A stretch of DNA of 29,156 nucleotides from an uncultured Collinsella sp. (GTDB lineage: Bacteria > Actinomycetota > Coriobacteriia > Coriobacteriales > Coriobacteriaceae). Shown one piece after another: positions 14,384 to 24,500 of this stretch. The notes beneath the pieces were generated by a model that saw only the letters and a program-made list of their open reading frames with translations, was not told the origin of the DNA and did no database searches. The stretch is taken from NCBI GenBank assembly GCA_905208975.1, contig CAJLRE010000017.1, positions 1-29,156 of the forward strand, written 5' to 3'. Both the position numbers and the translations under genes were made by a program. Position 1 is the first letter of the stretch; the number at the start of each line of letters is the position of its first letter.

Positions 14384-14399
14384 TGTTTCACATGAAACG
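14384..14399. other. Degenerate parS-like site next to rlmN
   Basis: TGTTTCACATGAAACG matches 14 of 16 positions of the perfect parS. It lies between the rlmN stop codon and its terminator, about 2.1 kb from the main array. Confidence 0.6.
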
Positions 14400-14417
14400 T
14401 TTTGGAGTGCGACTCCC

Positions 14418-15470
14418 CTATGCGTTCTTCTGAACTTTGAAGCGCTGTTTCAGCTGTCCGCAAGCGGCGTCAATATCGTTACCACGGGAGTTACGAATCG
14501 TGGTCTCGATGCCACGGGACTCAAGACGACGCTGAAGATCCTCAACCTTATGAATCGGCGACGGCTTGAGCGGGCTGCCCTCGATGTCGTTAAGTTGAAT
14601 CAGGTTAACGTGGCACAGCGTTCCCTCGCAGAAGTCGCAGAGTGCCTGCATCTCGGGATTCGTATCGTTGACGCCTTCGATCATGGCATACTCATAGGTC
14701 GGGCGGCGGCCAGTCTTCTCGGTGTAGAGCTGAAGCGCTTCGTGAAGGCGAAGCAGCGTGTACTTCTTGACACCGGGCATGAGCTTATTGCGCGTCGACT
14801 GGATGGCGGAATGCAGGGAAACGGCAAGCGTGAACTGCTCGGGGATATCGGCAAATTTGCGAATACCGGGAATAACGCCGCTGGTAGAGACGGTGAGGTG
14901 ACGAGCGCCGATACCGATGCCATCGGGGTCGTTGAGGATACGCAGTGCCTTGAGAACCTCGTCGTAGTTGGCAAACGGCTCGCCCTGGCCCATGAAGACA
15001 ACGCTTGTGGCGCGCTCGCCAAAGTCGTTGGATACATGAAGCACCTGGTCGACGATCTCTTGAGCGGTCAGAGAGCGCTTGAGGCCGTTGAGACCGGTAG
15101 CGCAAAAGGCGCAGCCCATGCCGCAGCCTGCCTGGGTGGAAACGCAGACGGAAAGCTTGTTGCGACGGGGCATGCCGACAGTCTCGACGGAAATGCCATC
15201 GTGGTACTCGAGCAGATACTTGCGCGAGCCATCTTTGGAAACCTGCTTGGTGAGTTCAGTCGGCGTATCAAAGGCAAAAGCCTCTTTAAGCTGCTCACGG
15301 AAAGCCTTGGGAAGATTGGTCATATCGTCAAACGAACAAACGTTCTTCTCAAAGACCCATTCGATGAGCTGCTTCGCGCGGAAGGCGGGCTGGCCAAGTT
15401 CGGCCACGAGCTCGCGAATATCGTTTTGGCTCAAGTCGCGAATGTCCTGAGATTTAGTCCTGGGATTCAT
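14418..15470 (-). CDS. rlmN: Dual-specificity rRNA/tRNA adenine C2-methyltransferase RlmN
   Basis: Radical SAM enzyme that makes 2-methyladenosine at A2503 of 23S rRNA and at position 37 of some tRNAs. It has 350 residues, the usual length. The 4Fe-4S cluster motif is CGMGCAFC, with C116, C120 and C123, followed by ATG. The catalytic C-terminal cysteine is in NDIDAACGQL (C337). The N-terminal accessory domain contains LGQPAFRAKQLIEWVF. Other family blocks are VFMGQGEPFANYDEV and LAVSLHSAIQ. ATG at 15470 has AAAGG upstream. It is divergent from ddl. Confidence 0.97.
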   Translation of the reverse strand: MNPRTKSQDIRDLSQNDIRELVAELGQPAFRAKQLIEWVFEKNVCSFDDMTNLPKAFREQLKEAFAFDTPTELTKQVSKDGSRKYLLEYHDGISVETVGMPRRNKLSVCVSTQAGCGMGCAFCATGLNGLKRSLTAQEIVDQVLHVSNDFGERATSVVFMGQGEPFANYDEVLKALRILNDPDGIGIGARHLTVSTSGVIPGIRKFADIPEQFTLAVSLHSAIQSTRNKLMPGVKKYTLLRLHEALQLYTEKTGRRPTYEYAMIEGVNDTNPEMQALCDFCEGTLCHVNLIQLNDIEGSPLKPSPIHKVEDLQRRLESRGIETTIRNSRGNDIDAACGQLKQRFKVQKNA

Positions 15471-15555
15471 GGAAGCCTTTCGATTTTGGGGAAACGTAGA
15501 GGGTATCGCTACAATATGGTATCAGCTGCAGAAATTATAGAGGAGGAGTCTGCCC

Positions 15556-16521
15556 ATGCCGGGTAAAAGCCTAGAGAACATGCACGTAGCGGTCTTGGCG
15601 GGCGGTCATTCCGCCGAGCGCGAGATCTCGCTCGATTCGGGAAAGAACGTTGTGGTGGCACTGAAGGAAGCCGGCTACACCTCGGTGGAGCTGCTTGACA
15701 CGGCCGCTGATGACTTTATGGTAACCATGGCGACCGGCGGATTCGATGTGGCATTTATCGCCATGCACGGCGCCGGCGGTGAGGATGGCGCCATGCAGGG
15801 TGCCATGGAGACCCTGGGTATCCCCTACACGGCCTCGGGCGTACTTGCCAGCGCCTGCGGTGCCGACAAGGAGGTCTCTAAGCTCCTATACGCCAAGGCG
15901 GGCATTCCCATTGCCCCCGGCCTTGCGCTCGAGGTGGGCGATGAAGTCGATATCGATCATATCGTCGAGGTTTGTGGCGAGCGCTGCTTTGTGAAGCCGG
16001 CCGTCAACGGTTCCAGCTATGGCATTTCCCTGGTCCATGAGCCCTCCGAGCTGCCCGCGGCAATCGCCAAGGCGTTTGAGTACGGCGACAAAGTGCTGGT
16101 CGAGAAGTGCATCGAGGGTACCGAGATCACCGTCGGCGTATACGGCGAAGATGACGTGCGCGCCCTGCCGATTGTCGAGATTCGTAAGCCCGAGGACTGC
16201 GAGTTCTACGATCTGGACGTGAAGTATGTCGACCCTACGGATATCCATCGCATTCCGGCGCAGATTTCACCCGAGAATTACGCTCGCGCTCAGGAACTTG
16301 CCTGTGCCGCTCACAAGGCCCTCGGTTGCCTGGGTATCTCGCGCAGCGACTTTATTGTGAGCGAGGACGGCCCCGTTATCCTCGAGACCAATACCATTCC
16401 CGGCATGACCGATACGTCGCTGTATCCGGATGAGATCCGCCACACCGACGACATGACGTTCCCGCAGGTCTGTGACAGCCTGATCCGTATGGGCCTTCGT
16501 CGAGCGGGCATTGCATGCTAA
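15556..16521 (+). CDS. ddl: D-alanine-D-alanine ligase
   Basis: ATP-grasp ligase making D-Ala-D-Ala for peptidoglycan precursors in the cytoplasm. It has 321 residues, full length. Visible blocks are VLAGGHSAEREISLDSG at the N terminus, MHGAGGEDGAMQG, PYTASGVLASACGADK, the ATP-grasp KPAVNGSSYGISLV, and the C-terminal ISRSDFIVSEDGPVILETN with NTIPGMTDTSLYP. The region EFYDLDVKYVDP corresponds to the loop of D-Ala-D-Ala ligases that carries a Tyr, so a vancomycin-type D-Ala-D-Lac ligase is unlikely. ATG at 15556 follows GAGGAGG-like bases. Its end overlaps the next gene by seven bases. Confidence 0.94.
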   Translation: MPGKSLENMHVAVLAGGHSAEREISLDSGKNVVVALKEAGYTSVELLDTAADDFMVTMATGGFDVAFIAMHGAGGEDGAMQGAMETLGIPYTASGVLASACGADKEVSKLLYAKAGIPIAPGLALEVGDEVDIDHIVEVCGERCFVKPAVNGSSYGISLVHEPSELPAAIAKAFEYGDKVLVEKCIEGTEITVGVYGEDDVRALPIVEIRKPEDCEFYDLDVKYVDPTDIHRIPAQISPENYARAQELACAAHKALGCLGISRSDFIVSEDGPVILETNTIPGMTDTSLYPDEIRHTDDMTFPQVCDSLIRMGLRRAGIAC

Positions 16522-19409
16522 TCGAGGACGCGGTTTCGTCAGGAACGCCGCAGTTTGTCATCGACTCCTATGCCACGCTTGCCGACCGCGCCAAAACGCA
16601 GTCCTTCGGTCTTATCGAGGAAGATGTGATTGTCCTCGATACCGAGACCACGGGTCTTTCGGTGCAGGACAATGAGCTGATCGAGATCTCTGCGGCCCGT
16701 CTTTCGGGCCGCGAGATCGTCGACCGCTTCGATACCTTCGTGCATCCCAAGCAGCTGATTCCCGCCGAGATTACCGAGCTCACGAGCATTACAAATGCCG
16801 ATGTGGCAGATGCCCCGTCGGCCGTTGAGGCCGTCGCCGCTCTCGCCGATTTTGTCGGTGGTTGCCCGGTGATCGCACATAACGCCACGTTCGACCGCTC
16901 GTTTATCGAGTCTGTCAAAGGCGGCGTCAACGTGAGCGATATTTGGATCGATTCGTTGGCGCTGTCGCGCATCGCGCTTCCGCGCCTGGCCTCGCACAAG
17001 CTGTCTTTTATGGCCGATCTGTTTGGCTGCGACTCGGTATCACACCGTGCCAATGCCGACGTCGACGCCCTGTGTGGCGTATGGCGCGTGTTGCTCGTGG
17101 CGCTCACCGACTTGCCCCAGGGCCTCATGGCGCGCCTAGCCGACATGCATCCGGACGTGCCTTGGTCCTATCGTCCTATCTTCTCATTCTTGGCAGGGCA
17201 GAACCCTGGTTCTATCTTCTCTCTCAGCGCCGCTCGTGCTGACGTTCTCAAGGCCGATCGCGCCGACGATCGGGTGGACGCCGATGAACTGCCGGTTCTC
17301 AAGATGCCGAGTCGTGAGGAGATTGAGGCAGACTATGCGCCAGGTGGCCTAGTCAATCGCATGTATCCCACCTACGAGCCGCGTGATGAGCAGATCGCGA
17401 TGGCGCTCGAGGTCCGCGATGCGCTGGTCACGGGCACTCATCGAGTAATTGAGGCAGGCACAGGCGTCGGCAAATCGATGGCCTATCTGGTGCCTTTTGC
17501 CGAGGCAGCACGCCGTAACAACATCACGGTTGGTATTGCGACCAAATCGAACAATCTTGCCGACCAGCTCATGTACCATGAGCTGCCAAAACTTGCCGAG
17601 CAACTGGACGGTGGTCTGTCATTTTGCGCGCTCAAGGGGTATGACCACTATCCGTGCCTGCGCAAGCTTGAGCGCATGAGCCGCGGCCAGGTCGAGATTA
17701 CCACCAAGCGCGATCCGGCGGACACGCTCACGGCGGTCGCGGTCATTATGGCGTACGTCTGCCAATCAGCCGATGGCGACCTCGACTCGCTCGGCATTCG
17801 GTGGCGCAGCGTCAACCGTCCCGACTTTACGACGGCCTCGCGCGAGTGTGCTCGTCGCCTCTGCCCGTTTTTCCCTGATAAATGTTTGGTCCACGGTGCT
17901 CGCCGTCGTGCGGCGCATGCCGATGTGGTGGTCACCAACCATTCCCTGCTGTTCCGCAACGTCGCGGCCGAGGGCAGGATTTTGCCTCCGATTCGTCATT
18001 GGGTAATCGACGAGGCCCATTCCATCGAGCGCGAGGCGCGCCGTCAGTGGGCGCGCGTGGTGTCGGCGGACGAATCACGCGTCCTGTTCGAGCGCCTGGG
18101 TGGCTCGAGCACCGGCGCGCTAAGCCAGGTTTCCCGTGATTTGGCAACCTCCGAGGGCTCTACGCTCTATCTGGGCCTTACTGCCAAGGCGACGTCGACG
18201 GTTGCCCGCGCGAGCATGGCAATCGCCGACGTGTTCGATGGCGTTCGCGAGCTCGGCCGCCGTGCGCGTGGGGGTTATGACAATGCCAATCTATGGATTG
18301 GCCCCGAGCTGCGCGAATCAGACGACTGGCATGATTTCTTACAGTCGGCCTACACTGGCATCGACGCATTGGAACAAGCTGACAAGAGCGTCGACGCGCT
18401 GGTGCAAGCCGTCGCCGCCGACAAGCCCGAGGTTGTTGTCGACCTGGGTGATATCTCGCGCCGCCTGCACGAGCTGGCCGAGAACCTCAAACTCATCATT
18501 GATGGCACCGATGAGCACTACGTGTATTCGCTGCAGGTCAATCGCAGACTTCGTGCCGGCGGAGAGTCGATGACCGCAGAGCGCATCGACATTGGCGAGG
18601 CTTTGGCAACCGAGTGGCTACCCGAGGTTCACACGGCTATCTTTGCCTCGGCGACCATGACGGTGTCCAAAAGCTTTGAGCACTTTAACCATGCGGTCGG
18701 CCTTGATCGCATCGGTGCTTCAACGTCGTCATCGCTGCACTTGGATTCGAGCTACGACTTCGATTCGAACATGGCTGTAGTCGTTGCGGGCGATATCCCC
18801 GATCCGCGCGATCGTGAGAGCTATCTTACGGCGCTCGAGCGCGTACTGGTCGACGCCCATCTTGCCATGGGCGGATCGGTGCTCACGTTGTTCACCAATC
18901 GGCGCGACATGGAGGACCTATACGCCCGCGTTGAGCCCAAGATGGCCCGTGCGGGTCTGGAGCTCAACTGCCAGCAGCGCAACTCATCTCCTCGTCGCCT
19001 GCGCGACCGGTTTATCAACGAACCGACCTCGTCGCTTTTTGCGCTCAAGGCCTTCTGGGAGGGGTTTGATGCCAGCGGCGAGACGCTGCGCTGCGTCATC
19101 ATTCCCAAGTTGCCGTTCTCGAGCCCCACGGACCCGCTCTCGTGCGAGCGCAACCTGCGCGAAGACCGCGCATGGGCGCGCTATTCGCTGCCCGAGGCGG
19201 TGCTCGAGGTTAAGCAGGCCGCGGGGCGTTTGATTCGCTCGTCGACCGATAGCGGTGTGCTGATCTTGGCGGATCCTCGCCTGGTGACGAAGGGCTATGG
19301 CAAGAAGTTCTTAACGTCGCTGCCCACGAGCTCCTACCAGCGCATCGAATCGGCGCAGATTGGGCACTATCTACAGCTGTGGCGTGCACGCCACGAGCGG
19401 CGGCGCTAA
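16515..19409 (+). CDS. dinG: DEDDh exonuclease fused to a DinG/XPD-type Fe-S helicase
   Basis: A 964-residue two-part enzyme. Residues about 35-195 form a DEDDh 3'-5' exonuclease like DnaQ: D42 and E44 in VLDTETTGL, D127 in HNATFD, and H177 and D182 in HRANADVDAL, so all catalytic residues are present. The helicase part has Walker A AGTGVGKS (314-321), a DEAH box at 499-502 and the C-terminal motifs (ASATM, KAFWEGFD, QAAGRLIRS). Four cysteines, C381 in KGYDHYPC and C445, C450 and C457 in CARRLCPFFPDKC, sit where XPD/DinG proteins bind a 4Fe-4S cluster. B. subtilis DinG has the exonuclease without the cluster; this protein appears to have both. ATG at 16515 overlaps ddl by seven bases. A repair role is likely from the family. 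Confidence 0.93.
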   Translation: MLIEDAVSSGTPQFVIDSYATLADRAKTQSFGLIEEDVIVLDTETTGLSVQDNELIEISAARLSGREIVDRFDTFVHPKQLIPAEITELTSITNADVADAPSAVEAVAALADFVGGCPVIAHNATFDRSFIESVKGGVNVSDIWIDSLALSRIALPRLASHKLSFMADLFGCDSVSHRANADVDALCGVWRVLLVALTDLPQGLMARLADMHPDVPWSYRPIFSFLAGQNPGSIFSLSAARADVLKADRADDRVDADELPVLKMPSREEIEADYAPGGLVNRMYPTYEPRDEQIAMALEVRDALVTGTHRVIEAGTGVGKSMAYLVPFAEAARRNNITVGIATKSNNLADQLMYHELPKLAEQLDGGLSFCALKGYDHYPCLRKLERMSRGQVEITTKRDPADTLTAVAVIMAYVCQSADGDLDSLGIRWRSVNRPDFTTASRECARRLCPFFPDKCLVHGARRRAAHADVVVTNHSLLFRNVAAEGRILPPIRHWVIDEAHSIEREARRQWARVVSADESRVLFERLGGSSTGALSQVSRDLATSEGSTLYLGLTAKATSTVARASMAIADVFDGVRELGRRARGGYDNANLWIGPELRESDDWHDFLQSAYTGIDALEQADKSVDALVQAVAADKPEVVVDLGDISRRLHELAENLKLIIDGTDEHYVYSLQVNRRLRAGGESMTAERIDIGEALATEWLPEVHTAIFASATMTVSKSFEHFNHAVGLDRIGASTSSSLHLDSSYDFDSNMAVVVAGDIPDPRDRESYLTALERVLVDAHLAMGGSVLTLFTNRRDMEDLYARVEPKMARAGLELNCQQRNSSPRRLRDRFINEPTSSLFALKAFWEGFDASGETLRCVIIPKLPFSSPTDPLSCERNLREDRAWARYSLPEAVLEVKQAAGRLIRSSTDSGVLILADPRLVTKGYGKKFLTSLPTSSYQRIESAQIGHYLQLWRARHERRR

Positions 19410-20323
19410 AGCGGACAGACGAGGGTTTTTGCCATATCGCACAGACGCTTTGACAGGGCGGGGTCATCCAAGATGCGGATGGCTCCGCCCGCTGCGATTA
19501 TCTGGCTCAGCAGCCAACGCTCGGAGCCGTAATGTACGGTTACCGTTGCCATGTCTGTCCCGCTGCGCTTGATTAGGGTGATGCCGGCCCAGTCCAGATG
19601 CTCCGCCATATCGAATGGCATCAAGAGCTTTGCGCTGCGCTGCGTCCGGGCAAGGGAATCGTGGAGGGATGCGACGTCCGGTGCGTGAGGCACGACGGAG
19701 TCTTCCGTTAAGGCGAGTCCCTCGATTTTATCCATGCGATAGGTGCGCTGCTCATCGACTGCGATGTCCCAGGCAATCAGGTATGTTTGGTCGCCGTTTG
19801 CCGTAATGCGCAAGGGGTCGACCAGACGCTCGCGTGGCCGTGCATCGTCCATCGAGCGATACGAGATACGGCAGCGAACGCCGTCCTGAATGGCGCAGCT
19901 CAGCTGCTGCCAGTGCGACCCGTGGTTGACGGTGTCAAAGACGCGCTGGTTATAGCCGAGCTCTTCGGGTAGAAGAGCAAATCGAATCCGAGCCGCCGTC
20001 TGCGGCTCGATCCCCAACGATTCAAGCTCGTGGTTGAGCACGGCGCCCTCGGCGGCACTCAGGCGCAGCGGTAGCACACGACCGGCGTCACCGGTGAGGA
20101 CCACACGCTCGCCGTGGCATTCGCAGATGATGCGCGCGCCCGATTCTCGGTCCGCGAGCGTCGAGACGATCTCGAGAATCTCGTCGAGCGACGCCCCCGT
20201 GATGTCAAAGCGACTGCAAATCTCGTTTCGAGTCATGCCGTTCTCGCCGGCGGCGTAGAGGGCCTCCATAATGTCGATGGCGCGCGAGAGCCTCTGCTCG
20301 CTGGTGAGTTTACGCACGGGCAT
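19406..20323 (-). CDS. WYL-domain transcriptional regulator, PafC-like
   Basis: A 305-residue regulator with an N-terminal helix-turn-helix (LSRAIDIMEALYAAGENGMT, then RNEICSRFDITGASLDEIL) and a WYL domain at about residues 140-225 (CRISYRSMDD, GDQTYLIAWDIAVDEQRTYR and MDKIEGL). The WYL tripeptide itself is altered to YLIAW. A C-terminal extension follows. It overlaps the upstream WYL gene by 14 bases. The overlapping pair resembles PafB/PafC, which in mycobacteria form a DNA-damage-responsive activator. Its stop overlaps the dinG stop by four bases in a tail-to-tail arrangement. The damage-response role is inferred from family and from the dinG neighbour. Confidence 0.85.
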   Translation of the reverse strand: MPVRKLTSEQRLSRAIDIMEALYAAGENGMTRNEICSRFDITGASLDEILEIVSTLADRESGARIICECHGERVVLTGDAGRVLPLRLSAAEGAVLNHELESLGIEPQTAARIRFALLPEELGYNQRVFDTVNHGSHWQQLSCAIQDGVRCRISYRSMDDARPRERLVDPLRITANGDQTYLIAWDIAVDEQRTYRMDKIEGLALTEDSVVPHAPDVASLHDSLARTQRSAKLLMPFDMAEHLDWAGITLIKRSGTDMATVTVHYGSERWLLSQIIAAGGAIRILDDPALSKRLCDMAKTLVCPL

Positions 20324-21332
20324 GCTCGTGCACCGTCCTTTCGATGAGGTGGTTCCACGCCTGTTTGAGCGATTTGGGGGCCATGGGCCTCATGCCGTCC
20401 ATGGAGTGGGCCATGCAAAATGAGGCGGCGGCTTCAAGGTCGCGCACGTCAACGGTCCAGATCCATCCCGCATCGGTGTGTGCGAGCTTACCTCGCCCGC
20501 GCGTGAGACCGTTGATCATATCGATCTGCGTCTGAGGGGCGAATGAGAACGTAGCTGCAACGGGCGGTCGGTCGGCAAAATCGAATTCAAAGAACAGGTA
20601 GTCGTTGAGGTTGAAGTCCGCAGGGATGGTGTAGGCCTTCGAAGGACGCCAAGCGCGAACGATACGGTCGCAGCGGAATGTCCTGATGTCGTCGGTGGCA
20701 TTGTCGAGGCCGCAGAAGTACGCCACGCCCTCGCGCTCGAACATGCCGTAGACGCAGACGGTACGCTCTTTTTGCTCACCGCGTCCGTTCTGATATAAAA
20801 ATCGCAGCGCGCATCGCTCGGCAAAGGCGCTCCATACCGCATCGACGGTGGGAGAGCGGCGGATCGGTGCTTCGTCCGCCGTCGTCCTGCCGGTGAGGTA
20901 GGCAATCTTGGAACGAATATCGGCAAGCGGCGCGGCAAAAGTGGATGAGCCGGCCGCTATTGTCTGGTCGATAGCGTTGAGCAGGATATCGGCGTCGTCT
21001 GCGGTGATGAGGCCGCCTGCTGCAAACGTGTGCTCGCGGTCGATTGTCCACGAGCTTTCCTCGGTCTCCTGCGCGCCGGCAGGGCGAACCTCCTTGATTA
21101 GGATGCCGCGTTCGAGCAGTTTGTCACGATCGCGCCGAAACTTGCGCTTATCAGAGTCGATGTTGCCCGAGCCATATCCCAGGTCAGAATCCAAGACGAT
21201 CTGCTCGGTCGTCAGCGGTTCGGGGGAGCTGTTGAGCACAAAGAAAAGATTGAGGATGCGCTGAGCCGTTTTATCGAAACTGGGCTCCGAATTTTCCTTT
21301 TTAATTGTCGCGGTTGCGTCGCTTGCCGTCAT
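20310..21332 (-). CDS. WYL-domain transcriptional regulator, PafB-like
   Basis: A 340-residue regulator and the first gene of the pair. The N-terminal winged helix (FDKTAQRILNLFFVLNSSPE, then PLTTEQIVLDSDLGY) is followed by KRKFRRDRDKLLERGILIKE, which closely fits the PafB pattern. The WYL domain spans about residues 175-250 (CALRFLYQNGRGEQKERTVC, then GVAYFCGLDNATDDIRTFRC and DRIVRAW). ATG at 21332 has GAGGAC upstream. A divergent 198-base gap separates it from the peptidase-like gene. Function is inferred: a heterodimeric or tandem regulator with the next gene; the target genes cannot be read from this window. Confidence 0.87.
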   Translation of the reverse strand: MTASDATATIKKENSEPSFDKTAQRILNLFFVLNSSPEPLTTEQIVLDSDLGYGSGNIDSDKRKFRRDRDKLLERGILIKEVRPAGAQETEESSWTIDREHTFAAGGLITADDADILLNAIDQTIAAGSSTFAAPLADIRSKIAYLTGRTTADEAPIRRSPTVDAVWSAFAERCALRFLYQNGRGEQKERTVCVYGMFEREGVAYFCGLDNATDDIRTFRCDRIVRAWRPSKAYTIPADFNLNDYLFFEFDFADRPPVAATFSFAPQTQIDMINGLTRGRGKLAHTDAGWIWTVDVRDLEAAASFCMAHSMDGMRPMAPKSLKQAWNHLIERTVHEHARA

Positions 21333-21530
21333 AGAGTCCTCGCATGAGAAGGTGGTTTGCTGCCATGATTTTAGTCCGATATGGAGATTAGGCTATATCC
21401 TTGTCCGCTCGGGGCGTTAAGATGGCCCGAATTCGGTCGTTTGCGCTCGCTCGGGGTATACTTTCGACTATGTACGGTTCTAATGTGCATGCATTGGGCC
21501 TATTTGTCGGATTATGGATGTGGAGCGCAC

Positions 21531-24500
21531 ATGGCGAACACCCAGAACTATATTAACCACCTGCTGCAGAACACCGGCATCACGCCGGCATGCAGCGAAG
21601 AAGAGCGCTTGGCTGCCGAGGATATCGCTCAGATCTTCCGCAACCACGGCTTTGATCCCGAGGTTCAGGAGTTCAATGCCCCGGCGCCCAGCAGGTTGGC
21701 ATTTGCCGTTACCGGTATTCTTGCGTTTGCCGGCGCCCTGCTGATGGGCATCGGCGGCGGCATCGGCTTGGTCGGCACCTTGCTGGCCATTGTCGGTGCC
21801 GTTCTTTACGTGCTCGAGCGCACGGGCCATCCCGTGGTTTCGCGCCTGGGCAAGACGGGCGTGAGCCAAAATGTCATCGCCTACCACAAGGCCTCGGGCC
21901 CGCTCGCGTCTCCGCGCAACCGCCCGGTGGTCGTTGTCGCACACTACGACTCTCCCCGTGCTGAGCTGCTCGCCCGCGAGCCCTATGCTTCGTATCGTGC
22001 GCTCATCGCCAAGCTGTTGCCCGTTGCCACGGTTGCCCCTGCTGCCGTTGCCATCTTGCGTATCCTGCCGCTCCCCGGCGCGCTCAAGGTTCTGCTGTGG
22101 ATTGTCGCGATCCTCGCTTCCCTCGTTGCGCTCGCCAACGCGGCAAACATCATTTCTAACCGTTTTGTGCTTCCCTATACGTCCGGCGCAGTGTGCAACA
22201 AGTCTTCTGTCGCCGCTATGCTCGGCGTTATGGACAACGTTGCTCCCTTCCAGGGCGAAAACGAGTTTCCCGACGATGTTCCGTTCGATACCTATTTTGG
22301 GGAGCAGAAGCGTCGTGCCGAGGAGATGGCGCGCGCAGCAGCGGAGTATGCCGCGGCCCAACAGCAAAACGACTACGGCAACACCATCGAGTACGAAGAG
22401 CCTACCTACGCCGAGGACGAGTTCGGTCAGCCGATTGCTCCCGACGCTCAGACCGAGCCCGAACAGGGTGAGGATTTCGACGAGCAGATCGAGGGCTTTG
22501 AGGGTGCGTCTGCCGACGAGACGCTGATTGGCGCCATTGTGCCCGAGGATCAGAATCAGGCTGTCCAGGCCGAAGAGTTCAATGACGAGGTTTCCGCTGC
22601 CGAGCCGGCGGAGGAGCCTGTCGTGGCCGAGCCCGAGCCCAAGCTCTATCGCAATGCCGCCGACAACATCCGCTTTGGTTCGGATGCCATCCGTGCGCTC
22701 GGGATGCTTCCCGAGTCCTGCACGCTCGATTACGAGGAGGGCGAGGAGCCGACGTTTGAGCCCGAGCCTGCCCCCGTCGTGACTGCACCTGCGCCCGCCG
22801 TCACCGTGGATGATGAGTCTGCCGCGGTTACCGCTGCCGTTGCCGAGCTTGAGGCGGTGTCCGCGATCGATCCCGCGGCAGGACTGGACATTTTGGCCCC
22901 CGCCGCGCCGGCGCAAGACGTTGCGGACGAGTCTGACGACGATTACGTTGAACAGCCGAGGCGCGTGTCTTACGAGAGCGATACTGATTTCTCGGCCGAG
23001 ATTCCCGCGGCAACGCCCCATGCCGATATTGCATCCGCGTTCTCTTCGATTGGCACCAGTGCTTCCAACTTCTTTAAGGGTGCGCTTGCAAAGGGCAAGA
23101 AATTTGTCGACGATTTCGAGGAGAAGCGCGCTGCCGCACGCGAGGCTGCCGAGCAGGAGGCTATCGCTCAGCAGCAGGCAGCCGAGGCGGCACGTGAGCG
23201 CGCGGCGCAAGAGTTTGAGCAGAACGAGGCTATGCAGTCCGGGCCCGTCGACGCTGCCGAAGCTACGACGTCCTTTGAGTCCCAGCAACCGGCGTCCGCG
23301 GATGTTGTTGAGGCGACGACGTCTTTCGAGGCTCAACAGCACGTCGATAGCACCATGTCGTTTGATGCCGCGCAGTTCGATTCCACGATAACGTTTGAAA
23401 AGCAAGGCACCGCGATTGCCGAGCCCCTTCCTGTTTCCGATGAGCAGGGCGACGCGGCAGACGATGACGAGCCTATCGATACTGCCGAAATCCAAGATGC
23501 CGCCGAGGACGAGCCCGTCGAGGCCAACTCTGACGAAGAGCAATACGCAACAGCCGAGCAAGATGATTCGACCGAGGTCGAGCAGGAGGAAGTGCCTGCG
23601 GTTTCCGAGGCTCCCGAGACAGATGAGTCGAGGCCTTACTCCACGCAGATTTTCACCATGCCGACCCCGAGTGGTTCCGGTGCCACGGTTGCCGATGTTG
23701 CTCCCACCCAGGACGAAACGGTCGATTCCCTTATGGCCCAGATTTCCTCCCAGGCATCGCCGCGTCCGCAGATGAATGTTCCCGATCCGGCGTCAGCTCC
23801 GTCGCCTGCACCTTCCTCGTCTCCGCTGGCTTCGGTCCCCGATCCGTCGCTGCCGTCGATGAAGCAGGCAAACGTTGCGTCTCGCACGTCGCTGTTCGAC
23901 CTTCCCGACCCCTCCGCACAGGTCAACGACCCCTTTGCTACCGCTCAGGGTCCCGAACCCACATCGGCACCCGTTGCGCCTCCTATGCCCGTTGCGTCGG
24001 GCGCTCAGCCGATCGAGACCATTTCGGCTCCCGCCCCGGCGGCACCTAAGTCTCGCAAGCGCGGCCTGGGCGGCCTGTTCGGTCGTAAAAAGAAAAACGA
24101 ACAGGACAGCATGAGTGATTGGCTGGGCGTCGAAGACGATTACGATGCCAAGAAGTCCGGTCGCGGCATCGGTTCGTGGGATAATTTCGAGGACGATAAC
24201 GATGGCTGGAAGGGCGGCGCTACGTCTTCCGACGGCGCTTCCTCCGAAGATATGCTCTCGGCTGTCGCCTCTATGGGTGACGATGAGCTGCTCGGTCACG
24301 ATATCTGGTTTGTGGCAACGGGCGCCTCGGATTGTGATGGCGCCGGTATGAAGGCCTTCTTGGCTTCGCATCGCGATAAGCTCCGCGGCGTCTTCTTCAT
24401 CAATCTTGAATCCGTCGGCGCCGGTAGGCTTTCGGTGGTGACGGTTGAGGGCGAACAGCAGCTGCTCAAGGGCGATCGCCGCATCATGAACCTGGTCAGC

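Noticed and set aside
15556..16521. Vancomycin-type D-Ala-D-Lac ligase
   Set aside because: The omega-loop region EFYDLDVKY carries the Tyr pattern of ordinary D-Ala-D-Ala ligases and no vanH or vanX neighbours are present.
21381..21530. 50-residue N-terminal extension of the M28-like protein
   Set aside because: The ATG at 21531 has a ribosome binding site, and a likely -10 box (21457-21462) lies within the supposed extension.
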